Assembly: GCA_018524725.1 (NCBI GenBank)
Contig: JAEUWP010000448.1
Span: 1 to 42,163 of the forward strand
Direction of reading: 5' to 3'
Length of the DNA stretch: 42,163 bases
Source of the DNA: Podaxis mareebaensis
Lineage: Eukaryota > Basidiomycota > Agaricomycetes > Agaricales > Agaricaceae
Shown: positions 9,599 through 21,077 of the stretch, piece after piece
Position numbering within the stretch: position 1 is the stretch's first letter
Layout of the letters: the number at the start of each line of letters is the position of its first letter
Program-made: the position numbers and the translations under genes
Notes under the pieces: model-generated
The model's input: only the letters and a program-made list of their open reading frames with translations
Told to the model about the DNA's origin: nothing
Database searches by the model: none

Positions 9599-11484
9599 TA
9601 AAATAATTTCTTTTGTCGATGATGGCCTCATTGTTGTCCAGTCTGATTCATTTACTACTAATTGTCACTTACTTTTACAGGTATATAAAAACTGTGAAGA
9701 CTACCTTCGTTGCCTTGGCTTTGTTCTCGAAAGAGACAAAACTGAGGCCTTCCACTTCTCCAATCAACCATCCCATGATCCCAATCCCCCCATCACTATC
9801 GACAACTCCTTCACCATCCATCCCAAACCCTTCCTCTGATACCTTGGCTTTTGGTTTGACAGAAGCCTTTCATTCAAAGAACATGTCTGCTTTTACTCCA
9901 CAAAAGCACTCTCCACCATCCGATGTATGTGCATGCTTGGCAACTCTGTCTGCAGCCTCTCCCCCCTCCACAAATGACTCCTGTACCATTCTTGTGTCAT
10001 ACCTATTGCCATTTACAGGTTTCATTTGTGGTTCAACTGCAATGCTCAATACTGCAGACTTATCAAGTCCTTACAATGTATGCAACACCAAGCCGCTCTC
10101 TGGATCACGGGCATGTTCCACACTACTCCCTGTGGTGGGGTTGAGGCCATTGCTGGTCTTATCCCTATTCAGCTCCATCTCTTCAAGCTTGCCAAATGAT
10201 GTTCCCTCCACTTCCATACCCTCCCCCCCTCCCACCCCCTCAAGCTCCTCACATGCAACATTGATCCTTTAGATGCACACCATACCAAACAGTGCTTGAC
10301 AGCGCTCAACTTCATCTCAGACGCCCAACTGGTCATGGACCAGTTTCAGTGTCTCCATCCTAGTGCCAAACCTGGCCAGTGCCTGCTGGACTTGTTTAGC
10401 AATCAGATCAAATTCATTGAGTGTCCTGACCCTTCGAAAGAAGGTGCCATGGCACTTCACATTGCCAACACCTCCCACACCTGGGACCTTTCCTTCTCCT
10501 CCCCTGTATCCCTCACAGTAGCTACAGATGGCTCTGTTCCCTCTAACCCCTCCTTGTCCGCCACTTCTGCTTTCCTAGTCTTCAATTCCTCTGACTCTGA
10601 TATCATTTCCTCTTCCATTCACCCTTGTGGTGAGGTTACTTCTTCTGATTCTGAATTGTATGCTTTACATCTCGGTCTCTTCTCTTCCATCTCCCACACT
10701 CAATCTCTCAATGTTTCCTCTATTGTAGTTTTTACAGACTCAATTTCTTCCACTAAACTTCTATTTTCTTATAGGCCTCACAGCATGCATCCAGACTCTA
10801 TCACAGTTGCTCCTCTTCTCCACTCCTGGCTCTCCTCTTCCCCTCTTAATCATGTCCATTTTTGGTCCATCCCCTCGTCTGCTAACTGGTCTATCCACCA
10901 CAAGGCACACACTCTCACCAAGTCACTCTGTCTTCCCAACCCACATCGTCAACCCATCTGCACATCCCTCGGATTCATTCGCCATCATTACACCCAGAAA
11001 TGCCTGTCCCTTTGGCAACAACATATAAATGATCCAACATATCACAGACACAATTGGCTCCCCCTCCTTAATCCCACATCACAGCCCCTACAACCCAAGT
11101 ACGCCAAAGGCAGCACTTGGCTCAATTTGCCCCTCAGAAAGAATGCCAATTTATGTGTGCACTTCATGCACTGCATTACCAATCATGCGCCCATCAGCAC
11201 CTTTCAACAGTGCTTCTTTCCCGGGCGCCATATCACTTCCTGCCCATGTGGCAAACCACTCGAGACTTGTGACCACATATTTGACAACTGTCCCCACTTC
11301 CGCTACCTGGTAGGAGAACGTGATGGCTTCTACTGGGTCATCCAGTTCCTAGATCAAAACCCCATGGCGTTTTCATTCACTGACCAAATTCAAGGACCCA
11401 TCACCCAAGAGGAGTTCGCCACCCACTGCCTCAACAGAAGAGAGCAAGCAACTTGCAAGAAATGGAGTCCTGGATGTTCACTGA
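9599..11484 (+). pseudogene. LINE D ORF2, C-terminal half (RT motif C to RNase H and CCHC)
   Basis: Begins with ISFVDDGLIVVQSDS, the RT catalytic block, and continues through HLLLQVYKNCEDYL, YLGFWFDRSLSFKEH, GGVEAIAGLIPIQLHLFKLAK, the RNase H motifs VATDGS, DSELYALHLGLFSS and VFTDSISSTKL, and the terminal CPCGKPLETCDHIFDNCPHF. Stops include TGA after PKPFL, after LSPLHK and after LFKLAK, the last at a codon that is CGA in copy C. A frame of 479 codons from 10296 is open through RNase H, then shifts near 11450 and reads into the 3' UTR. The normal end would be TGA near 11484. With no endonuclease or 5' RT it cannot be autonomous. Confidence 0.85.
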
Positions 11485-11689
11485 AGGCTTCCCCCTCCAC
11501 CATCCATATCATAGTTAGCTCCACTACTCCTATTCTCTCTCTCTCTTTTCTCACTCATCAACCCCGACTCATTAAGTTAGTTTTCTTTCTTTTTGTCTCA
11601 CCTCTCTCTAGTAGTTCATATACTTCTATCTCCTCCTCTTCTCTAGTTTCTTTTTCTTTTCCTTTCCTTTTCTCTAGCTTCGGTATTGG

Positions 11690-11736
11690 GACTGCTATTG
11701 TGCACCTGTTTGTATTAGCTAGTCTAGTGCAATAAA
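11690..11736 (+). promoter_or_regulatory. LINE D 3' hairpin and AATAAA
   Basis: GACTGCTA at 11690-11697 pairs with TAGC-T-AGTC at 11716-11724; AATAAA is at 11731-11736 and the poly(A) at 11746-11769. Confidence 0.7.
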
Positions 11737-11769
11737 CATCGATTTAAAAAAAAAAAAAAAAAAAAAAAA

Positions 11770-11783
11770 GAGAAACTGCAATA
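11770..11783. repeat. Target duplication, right copy, of the D chimera
   Basis: Exact copy of 8830-8843, directly after the A tail. Confidence 0.92.
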
Positions 11784-12627
11784 ATGCCCTCTATCAAAAG
11801 GGCTTCCTCCTCTGAGTTGAGTCAGCTAAGTCCAATGACTGGACCCTCTGGCTTAATACCAATCAAGTTGCTACCAATGAAGAGCTCCTTATTGTCAAGA
11901 AGGGCATCACAGACTCCAACCAGTCAGCATTTGCCACCCCTGAGATGAGGGATGCAATCACTCCCTCCCTGCCCATGTCCAAATTGTTCATCAAATTGAC
12001 AAACCTTCCATATTTCCACCCAGATGGAACACCTCATGTTGCTGATGATTTCAAGGAAGTCATCAAATCATCCCCTTATCAAGATATTATTCAACATCTT
12101 GTGGCAAACCTCACTTCCACTGAGTCTCCCCTCATTCTGACTCCACACTCCTCTTCTTTGATCTTTGGGACTCTCAGACTGCCACAAGAGCCAAACTTCT
12201 CATCAACCATACCCTCTTTGAAAACTGTGTTTGCACCTTCTGAAGTGCCTCCATGCATACTGCCTCTCCTTTATGCAACAGGTGCTGGAGGTGGGGCCAC
12301 CCTACTCACCTTTGCAAGGCATGTAACCCAAGGTGCTCCATTTACAGAGACCCCCATCACACTGAAAATCACTGCTGCAATGGCTTCTGCTGCCATGGTA
12401 AACCTGGACTGAACCCCCATCCTCCTACCCCTGCCAACATCAAAGAGTGTCCTCATGTGACCTCTTTCAACTGCCTGTCATGTAATTCAAAGGACCATCA
12501 TGTGAACTCTGATAAATGTCCATTTTTCCATCACTGATATGACCAAGAATGGATAACTGCCAAGCTCTGCAAACTCAAAGTGGAGAAGAACTGCCATGAT
12601 TTCAATTCTGGTGCAGTTAATGTCTAA
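11784..12627 (+). pseudogene. LINE A ORF1, C-terminal segment with zinc knuckles
   Basis: Continues ORF1 with ALYQKGFLL, ATPEMRDAITPSLPMSKLF and LPYFHPDGTPHVADDFKEV. After a frameshift near 12240 it carries the cysteine-rich end (CNRCWRWGHPTHLCKACNPRC and a further CLSCNSKDHHVNSDKC). These correspond to the three CCHC knuckles of copy C. A TGA at 12535-12537 falls where copies B and C also have TGA. Beyond it the reading continues to TAA 12625-12627, inside the ATGTCTAA overlap with ORF2. Confidence 0.82.
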
Positions 12628-14875
12628 AGGACCTCTCAACTTGTCAGCTTCTTCTTTTCATTTTTCTTCTATTCCTATCCTCTTTTTCAACATCCACCAT
12701 TCTACTCCTCTTGCCAAACTTTTATTAAATGATCCCTTGTTCAAGGACATTCTCATTTTATGCATCCAAGAACTCCCCTTCAATGTTATTCACAATGTCC
12801 CATCCTCTGAGAACTCTGAAGGAGTTCCTTTCAAAGGAACACCATACAACCCTAACTGGTGCCTTTTTATATCTGATGATGAATGCCCATGCACAGCAAC
12901 ATTCATCTGTGATTCTTGTAACTCCCTTATGCCCATTTCTCATCTGGACAATATTTCTTCTCCTGATTTCCAACTCATCTCTTTAACCTTCCCTAAGAAG
13001 GTCTACTTTCTCAATTGTTACCTTGACCCTTCAGACAATTCTTCAATTGCTTATTTAGAATCCTGCATCCACCTCTTCCCAAAAGGCCATATCTGTGCTG
13101 GAGGAGACTTCAACTCTCACTCCCCTGAGTGGGACCCCCACATTACTCATCACTCTGCCCATGATTATTTGCTAATGGACATTATGAACTCACTAGGCCT
13201 CACTCTATCCACCCCAAGAAAGGCTAAGTATACACACATCCCATATGATGACAACAAACACCTGTCTGTTATTGACCTTATTTTCATAATAGATGATCCC
13301 CTACAACCAAGCCCAGTCCATACAATTCATGATGACTGGCAGTTCAAATCTGACCACTGTCCCCTCCTCACTTCCCTCTCCATCCCTTCCCCTTCCAATC
13401 CTTTATTGAAAAACTCACTATCCCATGAGACTCCAAAGAAGAGGCCTCCTTCCTATACTCAGTCAGTGCACATCTCCAACTCATCCCATCAGTCTTCCAC
13501 TCCAGTGATGATGTCAACTCATACATGAAAGCAATATCCCACATCATATCACAAGAATGGAACAACAACACCAAGCTTGTCAAAATCTGCTCCAGGTCCA
13601 AACTATGGTGGACTCCTCAATGCTCTACTGCCCTTAGAGCATTCCAGTCCCACAAATCCACAGCCAATTGGACCAAATTCCATAGAACCACTTGACAGGC
13701 CAAGCACACATTCTTTGATAAGAAAATCAAGGACATCACAGAAGAAGACTATTGTCCCTGGGACCTCATGTCCTGGGTTGGTAAAAGAAATCTCCCCCCC
13801 TCCCAATCCATTTCATTCAATGGAAAGAGTTGTGATGAGCTAGAAGATCTCTGGCATGCTCTTGACTCTTCCTACAATTCCACTTCTGACTGCCCAGTTG
13901 ACCTTAGCACCATCAACTCCATTGATGCCCAACCAGAGTGCCCATGGAATCCCTTTTCTAGTGCTGAGCTCTTCAATGCTCTCAATCCATGCACCAACTC
14001 CTCCACCCCAGGCCCCAACCACCTCCCCTGGGCACATGTCAAACACTTGATGTCTAATGACATCTTTTGTAACCACTTCCTCATCTTTGCTTCTAAATGT
14101 GTTGAGTACTCTATCTGGCTGGAACACTTCAAAAACTCCACCTCCATCATTATCCCTAAACCCAACAAACCTCATTATTCCACTCTGAAGATGTTCCAAC
14201 CCAGAGTCCTGCTCAATACACTGGGCAAACTTATCAAGAAAATGATTTCTGCTAGAATGCAGTTTGAAGCAGCACAACACAACCTTGTCCACCCCCTCTA
14301 GTTCAGCAGCATCATTCAGCACTTGACAGAAGACACTGGCATATATGTCACTCACAAAGTCCACATGGGCTGGAAACACAAACTCAAGACAAGCATCATT
14401 GCCTTTGATGTCACCCAGTTTTTCCCCTCCACCAACCACTCCATTCTCACCCCTACCCTCAAACATCAAGGATTCAACTCCAATCTAGTATCTTTCTTTT
14501 CTCATTATTTAAAAGACTGTTTCACTACTTACTCATGGAACAACAAACTCTCTCCTAGGTTCCCTGCCTCTGTTGGCATCAGTCAAGGTTCCACCCTCTC
14601 CCCCATCCTTACTGCCCTCTCCCTCTCCCCATTCATGTACAAATTCTCTGATGACCCCTGTTGTAAGATAGTCTCTTTTGTTGATGACAGACTTATTATA
14701 GTACAATCCAATTCCTTTACTACTAATTGCCACCTTCTTCCACAGGTATATAAATCATGTGAAGACTACCTATGCCACCTTGGTTTTGTTCTTGAAAGAG
14801 ACAAAACTGAAGGCTTCCACTTCTCCAATTGTCCATCTCATGATCCCAACCCTCCTATCCACATTGATGACTCTC
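12620..14875 (+). pseudogene. LINE A ORF2, first segment (APE endonuclease and RT)
   Basis: ATG at 12620 lies in the conserved ATGTCTAA. Endonuclease motifs are visible: FFNIHH, CIQELPF (normally QEP), GGDFNSHSPEWDP and SDHCPL. RT motifs follow: IAFDVTQFFPSTNHS (motif A), VGISQGSTLSPI (motif B, with GISQ where copy C has GVGQ) and SFVDDRLIIVQSNS (motif C). Lesions include a one-base loss near 13395, TGA where copy C has an Arg codon in TIPRDSEEE, another TGA in TTRQAK, and TAG for CAG in HPLQFGG. It is interrupted at 14875 by LINE B and resumes at 28802. Almost no CG is left. Confidence 0.88.
14861..14875. repeat. Target duplication, left copy, of LINE B
   Basis: acattgatgactctc, repeated at 28787-28801 after B's poly(A). 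The first A is ambiguous with the tail, so 14 or 15 bp. Confidence 0.9.
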
Positions 14876-14905
14876 CAAACCTCGACTCCACCTTTCCTTT
14901 CTCAG

Positions 14906-14937
14906 TAACTACCACTATCATTTCAGTGGCACAGTTA
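14906..14937 (+). promoter_or_regulatory. 5' UTR hairpin of LINE B
   Basis: TAACT (14906-14910) pairs with AGTTA (14933-14937) and, inside, CCACT (14912-14916) with AGTGG (14925-14929). The equivalent hairpin exists in copy C (23738-23769) with different inner bases that still pair. Possible promoter, translation or packaging element. Confidence 0.5.
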
Positions 14938-14977
14938 TTCATAGTACAAGGAATAAACAAACTCATTCTAATTCACT

Positions 14978-16858
14978 ATGAAAGACTCTAAGGACTCTAG
15001 CAGCATCCTTGGAGGCTTCAAGAAGACCACCAGCAGCATTTGTTCTGGTATTGTTCATTGTCAGTGGTCAAGCGCCAGTGTAGCACCCAACCTGACTCTT
15101 CCTTGAGAGGCTTCTGTCCCTCTCTTTAACGATTTCCAAGTCTCAGAGGAGTTTATACAAAAACCCCCCTCACCATCTCCATCCATTGGAGCTAAACACT
15201 CCTACTCAACTGACCACTCTCTCTCCAATTGATTGGAAAAGAGCATGAAACTCAGAGAAGATGACAATGCTGCTTCAGTTTCCTCTGCTGAGGAAAATGA
15301 AGACCAAGATGTTTGTGAGGGCTCTCAAGGGACCTCTACCCCCAAATCCATCGCTCAATCTCTCACACAGGCTCACAAAGGGATAGACCTTTCTCCCAAG
15401 ATCACTCTGTCATCCCACAGAGTCCTCTCACCTGCTCAGGCCATTGCCTCATCCTATGGCTTTGTCCCTCCTACCCCTGGAGCAGCTTGGGATGATTCCC
15501 AGCCCTCAGATCCCCTCCCTTCCCTCCCAACATTCACCCCCATCTCCCCTCCTGCTGTCATGCAGCCTCAAGGTGAGGACCCTGTGTCCTGTGGAATGGA
15601 TTGGTCAGCAATCCATTCTGCCCTCTGTGACACCACTGGTGACATTGACATCACTAACACATCCGATCCCAAAGTGCTTAGTCTCCTCACAGTGCTACTT
15701 TCCTTTTCCTCTAGTTGGCTCTCATCATGGGCTAATAACAGAGGAGACCTTTCTTCTTTTGAGGGAACTTCTTCCCTCGTTCACCTTATGCAAACCATCA
15801 CTCACTCTGAGCATCTTCGAAATAAATCCATCCCCTACAATGGTCATACTGTGCACCTTTATGATGCCATTTCTATGCAATTCCCCCCCGCTCACACCCT
15901 GTCTCCCACTCCTACACCCATGTCAACTGGGCACCATCAAGAACATTAGGCTGAAAAGGCACTGGCAGTGTCCTCCCCTTCCCCCAAAGACACCTCTGGG
16001 TTTCTCCAGGGCTCTTCCCTTATTCCCACCTCTGACGCCTCTGGGATACTCCAGGGCTCAGATTCGCAACTCAAAAGGGACACTGCTTGAGCAATTGCCC
16101 TCTTGCACTTACTGCCTATGGACCTTACCAAGCCAGGTGAGTCCTCAATTTCCATTGTTGATGCTGACATGCTCCCCCCTCCCCCTGCCCAACCCACTAT
16201 CCCTGCCGCTCCTGGTCCATCCAGCCAGGAAAAGGCTAACCCTAACCTTAATACCTGGTCAACAGTCAATCGTCAACGGGCACCTCGCAAAACGGTAGCC
16301 GCTCCTGCTCAGCATAAGCCTATCGTGGCCCCCACTTTTCCCCCTAAAGAATCCCATCCCCTTCCTCCTCGTCCCTCTCCCCCCTCCTCTACTCCTCCTC
16401 CCATCAACAAGGCCACCAAACCTCAGTACAGGTCTGGTGCACCTTCTCCCTCCACCCAGAGGTCGTCATACTCCAAGGCAGTCTCTCAAACACCTCTTAA
16501 AGTGGATGAGCTGCAAAAATATGCAGCTCTCCAAAACCAATTCCCTTCGATGTCACCAGTGGATGTCATTAACTTTCTCCACAATGCAGGAGACATCAAA
16601 TCTCCTGCCCCTAAATCCTCCCCTCCCTCCCCTCGATCATCTCAACCTAAGGCCACCCAAGGCCCATCCCGCAAAAATGTCATTGTTCCCTTTAACGACA
16701 CTTTCCATCACCTTATGATTACTTCATTGGACCTTGTAGTCAGATGCTGTAATAACAAACTGCACCATAAAAACCTTCCTCTTTGTGTAGAGTCAGTGAA
16801 GAAGAACGAGCAAACACTTTGGCTCAATACTAGTGCTGTTGCTTCAGAAGTTGAACTC
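14978..16858 (+). pseudogene. LINE B ORF1, N-terminal segment
   Basis: Start ATG at 14978 matches copy C's MKDSK start. The segment encodes the S/P-rich N-terminal region, EDDNAASVSSAEEN, SHRVLSPAQAIASSYGFVP, MDWSAIHSALCDTTGDID, a long proline-rich linker and ELQKYAALQNQFPSMSPVD. It is nearly collinear with copy C at high identity. Stops are TGA 15104-15106, TGA 15230-15232, TAG 15947-15949 (TGG in copy C) and TGA 16088-16090 (CGA in copy C). The function by family is RNA binding in the LINE ribonucleoprotein. It is cut at 16858 by copy C and resumes at 23801 in the same frame. Confidence 0.88.
16844..16858. repeat. Target duplication, left copy, of LINE C
   Basis: tcagaagttgaactc, repeated exactly at 23786-23800 on the far side of copy C. 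Confidence 0.95.
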
Positions 16859-16891
16859 TTTTTTTTTTTTTTTTTTTTTTTTAAATTGACA

Positions 16892-16938
16892 TTTATTGCA
16901 ATAGACTAGCTACTACAAATGGGTGCACGATAGCAGTC
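16892..16938 (-). promoter_or_regulatory. LINE C 3' hairpin and AATAAA
   Basis: On the minus strand GACTGCTA (16938-16931) pairs with TAGC-T-AGTC (16912-16904), then AATAAA (16897-16892) and the A tail. Confidence 0.72.
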
Positions 16939-17159
16939 CCAATACCGAAACTAGAGAGAAAAAAAAAAAAAAAAAAAAAAAGGGGAACCTAACGAGAAGA
17001 GAAGAGAAGACTAGGAGTATACTAACTGCACAGGAAAGGTGAAATGAGAAGAGAGTGAGACTATCTTGACGAATCGAAAAGAGATTTGGAGAAGATGGGA
17101 AGGTATAGGAGCAGGGAAGCTAGTTATGGATTAGGATGATGATGAAGGGGAAAAGACCG

Positions 17160-20100
17160 TCAGTGAACATCGGGTACTCCATTTCTTGCAAGTCGCTCTC
17201 TCCTGTTGAGGCGGCATGTGGCGAACTCCTCCTGGGTGATGGGTCCTTGAATTTGGTTGGCGAATGAGAAGGCCGTGGGATTTTGGTCTAGGAATTGGAT
17301 AACCCAATAGAATCCATCACGGAGTCCTACTGGGTATCAGAAGCGAGGGCAGTCGTCGAAAATATGGTCGTGAGTTTCAAGTGGCTCGCCGCATGTGCAA
17401 GAGGTGATATGACACCCAGGGAAGAAGCGCTGTTGGAAGGCGCTGATGGGCGTGTGATTGGTAACACATCGTGTGAAGTGCGCGCATAATTGGGCGTTCT
17501 TTCTGAGAGGCGAATTGAGCCAAGTACCACCTTTGGCGTACTTGGGTTGAAGGGGTTGTGATGCGGGGTTGAGAAGGGAGAGCCAATTGTGACCGCAGTA
17601 GGACGGATCGTTCATCTTTTGTTGCCATAAAGATAGGCATTTTTGAGTGTAATGATGTCGAATGAATCCGAGGGAAGTGCGTATGGGTTGATGATGTGGG
17701 TTGGGAAGGCGGAGCGATTTAGCTAGTGTGTGCACCTTGTGATGAATAGACCAGTTGGCGGATGATGGGATGGACCAAAAGTGGACGTGGTTGAGAGGGG
17801 AGGAGGAGAGCCAGGAGTGGAGGAGAGGTGTGACCGCTATAGAGTCTGGATGCACGCTGTGGGGTCTGTATGAAAATAAAAGTTTAGCTGAAGCGATAGA
17901 GTCTGTGAAAACTACAATCAAGGAAGAATTGAGAGATCGAGCAGAAGAGATAGAGGAAAAGAGACCGAGGCAGAGAGCATATGATTCAGCATCAGAAGAA
18001 GTAACCTCACCACAAGGGTGGACGGTGGAAGAAAGAATGTCTGTTTCAGAAGAATTGAAAATGAGAAAGGCAGAAGTGGTGGAAAGTGAGTGATTGGTGG
18101 GAATGGAACCATCTGTAGCTACTAGTAAGGAAACAGGGGAGGAGAAAGCGGAGTCTCGGGCATGGGAGGCATTGGCGATGTGAAGTGCCATGGCCCCTTC
18201 TTTCGAAGGGTCAGGACACTCAATGAATCTAATTTGGTCATTAAACAAGTCCAGCAGGTGCTGGCCAGGTTTGGCGCTGGGGTGGAGATGCTGGAACCGG
18301 TCCGTAACCAGCTGTGCATCTGAGACAAAGTCAAGCGCTGTAGAGCGCTGTTTGGTGTGCCGCGCATCTAGTGGGTCAACGTCGTGTGTAAGAAGTTTAA
18401 GGGGATGGGAGGAGGGGAGAGTGTGGAATCGGAGGGAGCATCGTTTGGTGAGTTTGAATAAATGGAGCTGAATGGGGATAAGACCGGCAATAGCCTCAAC
18501 CCCACCAGTGGGCATGGTGCGGAACGTGCCCATAATCCAGAGAGCGGCTTGGCGTTGCATGCGTTGTAAGGACTTGACGAGTCCACAGTATCTGGCGTTG
18601 CGATTGAACCATAAACGGAAACCATAGATCGCGATAGGGACAACGCAGGATCGATATAATAGCCGTTTGTGTAGAGGAGAGAGGCCGCAGACGGAGTTGC
18701 CAAGCATACGCATGCATCAGACAGTGGAAAGGGCTTTTGTGGAATAAAAACAGATGTGTTCTTTGAAGGAAAGACTTCTGTCGAACCAGAAGCCGAGGTA
18801 GCAGAGGAAGGGTTTGGGGTGAATGGTGAAGGAGTCATCGATAATGACAGGGGGATTGGGGTCATGGGAAGGACGATTGGAAAAGTGAAACGTCTCGGTC
18901 TTGTCTCTTTCAAGAACAAAGCCAAGCCGGTTAAGGTATTCTTCACAGTTCTTGTAGACCTGTGAAAGAAGGCAGCAATTAGTAGTAAATGAGTCCGATT
19001 GAACAACTATAAGACCGTCATCAACAAAAGAAATAATTTTACAGTGAGGATCGTTGGAAAATTTATACATAAAGGGGGAGAGAGAGAGAGCGGTGAAAAT
19101 GGGGGAGAGGGCAGAACCTTGACCGACGCCAACGGAAGCAGAGAATTTGGGGGATAGCTGGTTGTTCCACAAATAAGTAGTGAAGCGATTCTTTAAATAG
19201 TCAGAAAAGAAAGAGACGAGATTGGAATTGAAACCTTGTCTATGAAGGGTGGAGACAAGGATGGAGTGGTTGGTGGAGGGGAAAAACTGCGCTACATCGA
19301 AAGCGATGATGCTAGTTTTGAGTTTGCATTTCCAGCCTGTACGGACAAGGTGAGTAATGTAGACACCAGCGTCTTCAGTAGAGCACTGGATAATACCCCC
19401 AAATTGGAGGGGATGAACTAAATCGAGTTGGGATGCTTCGAATTGCATCCTGGCGGAGATCATTTTCTCGATCAGCTTACCGAGAGTATTAAGGAGGACG
19501 ATAGGCCAGAACATCTTCGGAGTGGAATAATGCAGTTTGTTGGGTTTAGGAATGATGACGGAAGTGGAGTGTTTGAAGTGTTCCGGCCACGTGGAGAATT
19601 CAACACATTTGGACGCGAAGAGGAGGAAGTTAGATCTAAAGATGTGGTTGGACATAAGGTGTTTGATGTGAGCCCATGACAAATGATCAGGGCCAGGGGC
19701 AGAGGCGTTAGCGCAAGGGTTGAGGGCATCAAAGAGCTCAGCACTAGAGAAGGGGAGCCATGGGCATTCCGGTTGAGCGTCAAACGATTCAATGGTGCTA
19801 AGGTCCACATGTCGATCAGAGGCAGAATTGTAAGAGGAATCCAGCGCATGCCAGAGGTCCTCTAGTTCATCACAGCTCTTCCCATTGTAGGTGATAGATT
19901 GGGAGGGAGGGAGATTACGTTTGCCGATCCAGGACATGAGGTCCCAGGGGCGACAATTTTCTTCTGCTATATCCTTGATCTTCTTGTCGAAGAAAGCGCG
20001 TTTTGCCTGGCGTGTGGTATGATGGAATTTAGTCCAATTTGACTTGGACTTGTGGGGTTGGAATGCTCGTAGGGAAGTTGAGCATTGTTGATTCCACCAA

Positions 20101-21077
20101 GGTTTGGATTTGGCACATATTCGAACAAGTTTGGCATTGTTTTGCCATTCTTGGGAGATGATGAGGGACATAGCATTAGCGTAGGAAATGACGTCGTCTT
20201 TAGAGTTAAAATGAGGTGGGATGGCTTGAAGGCAGACGCCCACTGAGTATAAGAATGCAGCTTCCTCTTCGGAGTCACGCGGTATAGTGAGCTTTTCAAT
20301 AAAAGGTTGGAAGGGGGAAGGGATGGGAAGTGATGTGAGGAGGGGGCGATGATCAGAGCGAATTTGCCAGTCATCACGGATGGTATGGACTGGGCTTGGG
20401 CAGAGGGGATCATCTATCATGAAAATAAGATCAATGACAGATGGATGCTTAGACTCGTCAAAAGGGACGTGAGTGTACTTAACCTCTGAAGGTGTGGAGA
20501 TAGTAAGATTAATGGAATTCATGATGTCGACAACAAGGTCGGCTTGCGCAGTATGGTGCGAGATGTGAGGATCCCACTCGGGAGAGTGAGAGTTGAAATC
20601 TCCTCCCACACAAACTAAGTTGTTGGGGAAGAGGTGGATTCGGGATTCAAGATATGTTAGTGAAGAATCGTCAGAAGGGTCGAGATAACAATTAAGAAAG
20701 TATGTCTTCCTTGGGAAGGACAGTGAAATGAGTTGGAAATCGGGGGAAGTGATTATGCTAGGATGGGAAGTCAGCATAAGCACATCGCATGATCGGCAGA
20801 TGAATGTGGCTGTTCGAGGACGCTCGTCATCTGATAGGAAGATATGCCAATTGGGGTTATATGGCATGCCTTTGTATGGGACTCCTTCAGAGTCATCGGT
20901 GGATGGGATATTGCGAATGATGCTAAAGGGGGGTTCTTGGATGCATAAAATGAGAATGTTCTTAAATTGAGGATCGTTTAATAGCGCCTCAACAGTGTCC
21001 TTAGAGTGATGAACATTAAAAAATAAAATGGGGAGATCATTAATGAACGTGGTGCTGTTAGGAGGTCCTTTAGACAT
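17160..21077 (-). pseudogene. LINE C ORF2: APE endonuclease-RT-RNase H-CCHC, two TGA stops
   Basis: Enzyme of target-primed reverse transcription: it nicks genomic DNA and copies the LINE RNA there. Counting from ATG 21077, endonuclease motifs are LFFNVHH (about 19-24), QEPPF (47-51), GGDFNSHSPEWDP (158-170) and SDHRPL (241-246). RT motif A is AFDVAQFFPS (about 592), B is VGVGQGSALSP (about 650) and C is FVDD (684-687). RNase H has VATDGS (about 987), DAESYAL (about 1030) and VFTDS (about 1058). The last motif is CTCGEPLETHDHIFDDC near 1230. About 1,305 codons. TGA at 18719-18717 stands where copy D has CGA (STIRCM). A second TGA stands after CPRF (about 17336-17334), where D has CGC. The ATG was chosen because ATGTCTAA overlaps the ORF1 end in all copies; the frame is open further upstream. 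Confidence 0.92.
21070..21077 (-). promoter_or_regulatory. ORF1/ORF2 stop-start overlap ATGTCTAA
   Basis: TAA ends ORF1 and the ATG begins ORF2 in the +1 frame relative to ORF1, an eight-base overlap. The same octamer is found at 12620-12627 (copy A) and 24537-24544 (copy B). It suggests coupled termination and re-initiation. Confidence 0.7.

Larger units (their letters stand above)
8844..11769 (+). mobile_element. Chimeric retroelement: tRNA-like head + unknown body + 3' half of a LINE (copy D)
   Basis: One 2926-bp insertion with a 14-bp target duplication and a 24-base A tail. About 755 bases at the 5' end are not LINE. They open with a tRNA-like pol III promoter head. From about 9599 the sequence is LINE ORF2 from the RT FVDD motif through RNase H, the 3' UTR, hairpin and AATAAA. 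The switch point carries short shared sequence (ctgtaaaat). Because the duplication encloses both parts, they inserted together. Template switching during reverse transcription, or a long SINE with a LINE tail, are the two readings. It retains some CG, so it is younger than A. Confidence 0.85.

Noticed and set aside
18368..19006. 212-codon minus-strand open frame and its counterpart at 9613-10272
   Set aside because: Both are out-of-frame readings of LINE ORF2, which has few stops in that frame in all copies. The in-frame reading carries the RT and RNase H motifs.
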